Program-made: the position numbers and the translations under genes
Notes under the pieces: model-generated
What the model saw: only the letters and a program-made list of their open reading frames with translations
The model's database searches: none
What the model was told of the DNA's origin: nothing
DNA from: JBNAVJ01 sp049700455
GTDB lineage: Bacteria; Bacteroidota; Ignavibacteria; Tepidaquicellales; Tepidaquicellaceae
Length of the DNA stretch: 64,000 nucleotides
Direction of reading: 5' to 3'
NCBI GenBank assembly: GCA_049700455.1
Contig: JBNAVJ010000004.1
Span: 1 to 64,000, forward strand
Shown: positions 61,360 through 64,000 of the stretch, piece after piece
How positions within the stretch are numbered: position 1 is the first letter of the stretch
How the letters are laid out: each line of letters opens with the position of its first letter

Positions 61360-64000
61360 TCACTTGACAATAGCAATTTTTATTATCCTGGTCTCCTTAG
61401 CCCCGTCAACAATGGCTTCTATAACCCCATAATAGATGCCACTCTGAATCTTTGTTACATCAAATGGAATTTCATTATCTGTATTAGAATAAGTTGTTCC
61501 CTGGAGTTCGGTAACAAGTTCACCGCTCAGATCAAGAATCTTTATCTTTACAGATGATGCTGTACCATTAATATAATAACGGATGTAAGTTTTGTTATTG
61601 TAAACCGGGTTAGGCCAATTATAGACTTTATTAGGAGGTAATTTTTCACTAAATACTGGTTGAGAGAAAGTCCCAAAGAAATTATTGTTTGAATAATATT
61701 TATCTTTTAGGAATCCTTTCCATAGCAGTTTGCTTTCGTCATATTTAAAAGATGTTTTAAATGCATACAAATAGCGGTCAGCAGAATAAACAACAATACC
61801 AAGCGTATCATTCAAATTTACAAATGCCGGAACTGTTGTAGTGTTTACTCCTACCTTAATTGGGAATCCTTTTATAACACTCCCATTAGTTCCATAAGCG
61901 TATAGGTCTCCCTCTGATGTTACAAATATTATATCGTATATTCCATCTCCATTGATATCTCCGCAAATTAGCCCAGAGGTAATTTTCTTATTAAAATTAA
62001 CAGGAAAGTTTTCTAAAAGTATCCCCGCTGAGGTAAGTGCATACAGGCTGTTATCAGCTACAAAGACAATTTCTTGCTTCAAATCCTTATTGACATCTAC
62101 TAAAATCGGATTGGAATTTATTTTTGAAAAACTGTAAGGTGGAGTAATAATTTTATCGTTTATTTTTATCACACCTTGTTGAGTAATGAAGACACTATCT
62201 TTTGAGTTTGCCGCCGTTAGATTTCCAATCATAAAATATGTGCTATCAGCAGATGAAAATCTATAGTTAACATTATCAAGTTTACTAAAATAATGTATAG
62301 GTTTATTTGATGAATCAACTATTGTGGCAAAAGGTGAGGCTAAACCAATTTCGTAGATTTTATTTGAAGAGTTATTTGAGATTCCTAATACAACCCTGTT
62401 TGAGTCAAATACAAGAAGAGGGGCTGTTGGAATAAAGTTAATGTTGAATAACACTGAATCTGTTGTGCTAAGGTTAGTAAATCTAAAAAAGCCTACGGTT
62501 GTTGAGCCAGTCGAGTATTTAGAAGCAATAATCCACCGTAAAGCATTGAAATGTTGTGAAAAACCTTGTGAAACAGGTAAGTATCCAAAATTTCTTAAAA
62601 GAAGCCCATTACTGTTTGAATCTAAAAAGCTATTACCATTATATTTAAAAGCAAATAAATCAGTTCCATTATTTATGATAATTTCATCTTTTCCATCACC
62701 GTCAATATCAATGCCCGATGGCTGAGTGAATTCTGTCACGGCTCCTCCGATGTATTTAGGAAAACCCGGCAGAGGAGTTAAGTAGGGTCCTCCTATTGAA
62801 ATGCGGAATTTCATTACTGCAGATATAGTGTCAAATTCAGTAATGTAAATGTTACTGTTTGAAAGAGAATAAGATAGAGAATTTGGATAACTTTCAGGAG
62901 TGAAAGCGTTTTTATAAATATTAGCGGGAACATAATGGTTACCATTATACCAGAAATCAACAAATAGTCCATCTCCAGTAAAGTCTCCAAATGGTGTACT
63001 ATATGTTACCCCAATATCTTGGGAGCCTTTTGCTTCTTCCAGGTCAACACCTTTATGCTCAATATTATTATTAATAGTGTTTGAGGCAAAATTAGCATCA
63101 ATAACATTTTCATCTATATGCCATATTAAGATTCCCCCCGCATAATGTCCTGTATCAGAAATATCGCCCGGTAAACTCCAGTCAAGATACTTAACATCAA
63201 TTACATTACCGTTAACAGAATGTATATCATAATTTACAAATCCAATAGTATCTTTGGTTACGACAAGCGAATCAATTCTCCCGTGATTTCTTACGTATAA
63301 CACCTGCGATATTGCATCTGGCATACGATTTCTATTTTCCAGTAAGAAATATTCTTTAGAGTTTATTAAGACTTTAAACATTGTAGAATCCTGTGAAAAG
63401 GGTAGAGAGGAAGTTTTCAGTCTATAATAAGAATTTCCCGAGGAAACAACTATTGGATTAACCCAACCAAGAAAAGTTTTTTCCCATGCTGATGGTTCAG
63501 GTGGAAATATACCATTAAAACTGAATATTGACTGCCCATCCATTAGTCCGAATCGTCCTATTGCAGTTTTACCTGTCTGTGTATTAAACAAATCAGGTAG
63601 TCCAAGGTGGCTACCAAATGTTGCACAAAGGATACCATTCACTCCGAGTTGCAATAAATATTTCCCGCTTATCAAATCCAGTTCACGTAATTCAGTAGAT
63701 GGTACGATGAGAGAATTTTTTATTCTAAATCCTTCCGATGTCGTATAGCCTTCATAATTGGGCCCATAAATATTCTTAAGTGTATTTAGTCCAAGATACA
63801 AAGAGGGTATATCAAATGGGAACGGGTCATATCCGTAAATTGAAGTCAAATCAATATCTCTTCCAACTCCTGCGTGAAATATTAAGAATGCAGTATTGAT
63901 GGAGTCGTAACCGGAAAAATTTATAAAGCTATCTGCTGCTGTCCAGGCATCATTGTATAACTCTCCGAGTTTGAAAAGATTTTCATTTCTCTGAGGCGAA
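61360..64000 (-). CDS. T9SS-exported M6-peptidase-like/FG-GAP protein (5' end beyond the window)
   Basis: This is a large secreted protein. The frame stays open from the stop at 61360 to the right edge (last full codon 63997-63999), so the TTG at 63849 is not the start. The upstream part reads through FLIFHAGVGRDIDL, seen in immune-inhibitor-A/M6-like proteins, then GGILIWHIDENVIDANF. A middle region has FG-GAP/VCBS-type repeats with DIDGDGKDEIIINNG and GDINGDGIYDIIFVTSEG calcium-type motifs. A type A T9SS sorting domain follows (VYNWPNPVYNNKTYIRYYI to ETRIIKIAIVK). The zinc HEXXH motif would lie outside the window or be lost. Confidence 0.82.
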   Translation of the reverse strand, partial: SPQRNENLFKLGELYNDAWTAADSFINFSGYDSINTAFLIFHAGVGRDIDLTSIYGYDPFPFDIPSLYLGLNTLKNIYGPNYEGYTTSEGFRIKNSLIVPSTELRELDLISGKYLLQLGVNGILCATFGSHLGLPDLFNTQTGKTAIGRFGLMDGQSIFSFNGIFPPEPSAWEKTFLGWVNPIVVSSGNSYYRLKTSSLPFSQDSTMFKVLINSKEYFLLENRNRMPDAISQVLYVRNHGRIDSLVVTKDTIGFVNYDIHSVNGNVIDVKYLDWSLPGDISDTGHYAGGILIWHIDENVIDANFASNTINNNIEHKGVDLEEAKGSQDIGVTYSTPFGDFTGDGLFVDFWYNGNHYVPANIYKNAFTPESYPNSLSYSLSNSNIYITEFDTISAVMKFRISIGGPYLTPLPGFPKYIGGAVTEFTQPSGIDIDGDGKDEIIINNGTDLFAFKYNGNSFLDSNSNGLLLRNFGYLPVSQGFSQHFNALRWIIASKYSTGSTTVGFFRFTNLSTTDSVLFNINFIPTAPLLVFDSNRVVLGISNNSSNKIYEIGLASPFATIVDSSNKPIHYFSKLDNVNYRFSSADSTYFMIGNLTAANSKDSVFITQQGVIKINDKIITPPYSFSKINSNPILVDVNKDLKQEIVFVADNSLYALTSAGILLENFPVNFNKKITSGLICGDINGDGIYDIIFVTSEGDLYAYGTNGSVIKGFPIKVGVNTTTVPAFVNLNDTLGIVVYSADRYLYAFKTSFKYDESKLLWKGFLKDKYYSNNNFFGTFSQPVFSEKLPPNKVYNWPNPVYNNKTYIRYYINGTASSVKIKILDLSGELVTELQGTTYSNTDNEIPFDVTKIQSGIYYGVIEAIVDGAKETRIIKIAIVK

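Noticed and set aside
1..64000. tRNA, rRNA, CRISPR, insertion-sequence and riboswitch signatures
   Set aside because: Read on both strands by eye, I saw no tRNA T-loop/acceptor pair, no repeat-spacer array, no transposase and no convincing riboswitch. Covariance-model searches would be needed to exclude small RNAs.

Overview
The window reads as a low-GC chromosome segment (about one third G+C, estimated by eye) from the Bacteroidota-Chlorobiota-Ignavibacteriota group, most likely an Ignavibacteria-type organism. Supporting evidence: three large secreted proteins end in type IX secretion system (T9SS) type A sorting domains; the gene order ileS - traR/dksA-like - lspA is typical of the group; the ferredoxin is of the Chlorobium/Allochromatium 2[4Fe-4S] type; one promoter fits the -33/-7 pattern of Bacteroidota; and a very large BadF/HgdC-type activase points to anaerobic metabolism. 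I see no rRNA, tRNA, CRISPR array, insertion sequence, phage or defence genes. Nearly everything is chromosomal core or ordinary accessory content.

Layout. 1-5.2 kb: ilvE, a lipoprotein hydrolase with a tiny membrane-protein gene behind it, rlmB (minus), rsmI and gltX. 5.2-7.6 kb (minus): TPR lipoprotein, sppA, HU and a 31-residue basic protein of the bS22/mS38 type. 8.2-10.1 kb: secreted M1 metallopeptidase. 10.4-19.1 kb: a ten-gene co-directional run (PASTA protein, rpe, nnr, VanZ-like, nuoN, beta-propeller, ssb, pgsA, pgpA, cinA), many with overlapping ends. 19.2-23.4 kb: T9SS cargo, Zn-alcohol dehydrogenase, TrmH-type methyltransferase and queD (last two minus). 23.5-29.4 kb: TolC-MacA-MacB-like efflux operon with two permeases. 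29.3-31.3 kb (minus): AmgK-like kinase and TIGR01777 epimerase. 31.4-38.75 kb: hpnC-hpnD-hpnE squalene genes, overlapping one another and a 1452-residue acyl-CoA dehydratase activase-like protein. 38.7-42.2 kb (minus): secA and an unknown 3' partner. 42.4 kb: ferredoxin. 42.8-47.2 kb (minus): ileS-traR/dksA-lspA. 47.5-50.2 kb: T9SS cargo and a convergent thioredoxin-like protein. 50.4-52.2 kb (minus): ECF sigma, anti-sigma and a CpxP/Spy-like periplasmic protein. 52.3-55.6 kb: lytic transglycosylase, class V aminotransferase, ComF-like and MerR-like genes. 55.8-60.3 kb: amidohydrolase-like lipoprotein lacking most metal ligands, prmC, dtd, a DUF2520 protein and a small outer-membrane candidate. 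60.3-64 kb (minus): glycosyltransferase and a T9SS-sorted M6-like protein running off the right edge.

How the genes work together. Several runs serve the envelope: PASTA, pgsA/pgpA, lspA, secA, sppA, lytic transglycosylase, the efflux pump and the sigma/anti-sigma/periplasmic-sensor module. Others serve translation: gltX, ileS, rlmB, rsmI, prmC, dtd and the small ribosomal protein. The most unusual items are the squalene genes coupled to a giant low-potential activase, the metal-ligand-stripped amidohydrolase, the histone-like tail and six cysteines on the DksA-family protein, two tiny genes that are easy to miss, and the frequency of overlapping convergent gene ends (six of nine pairs).
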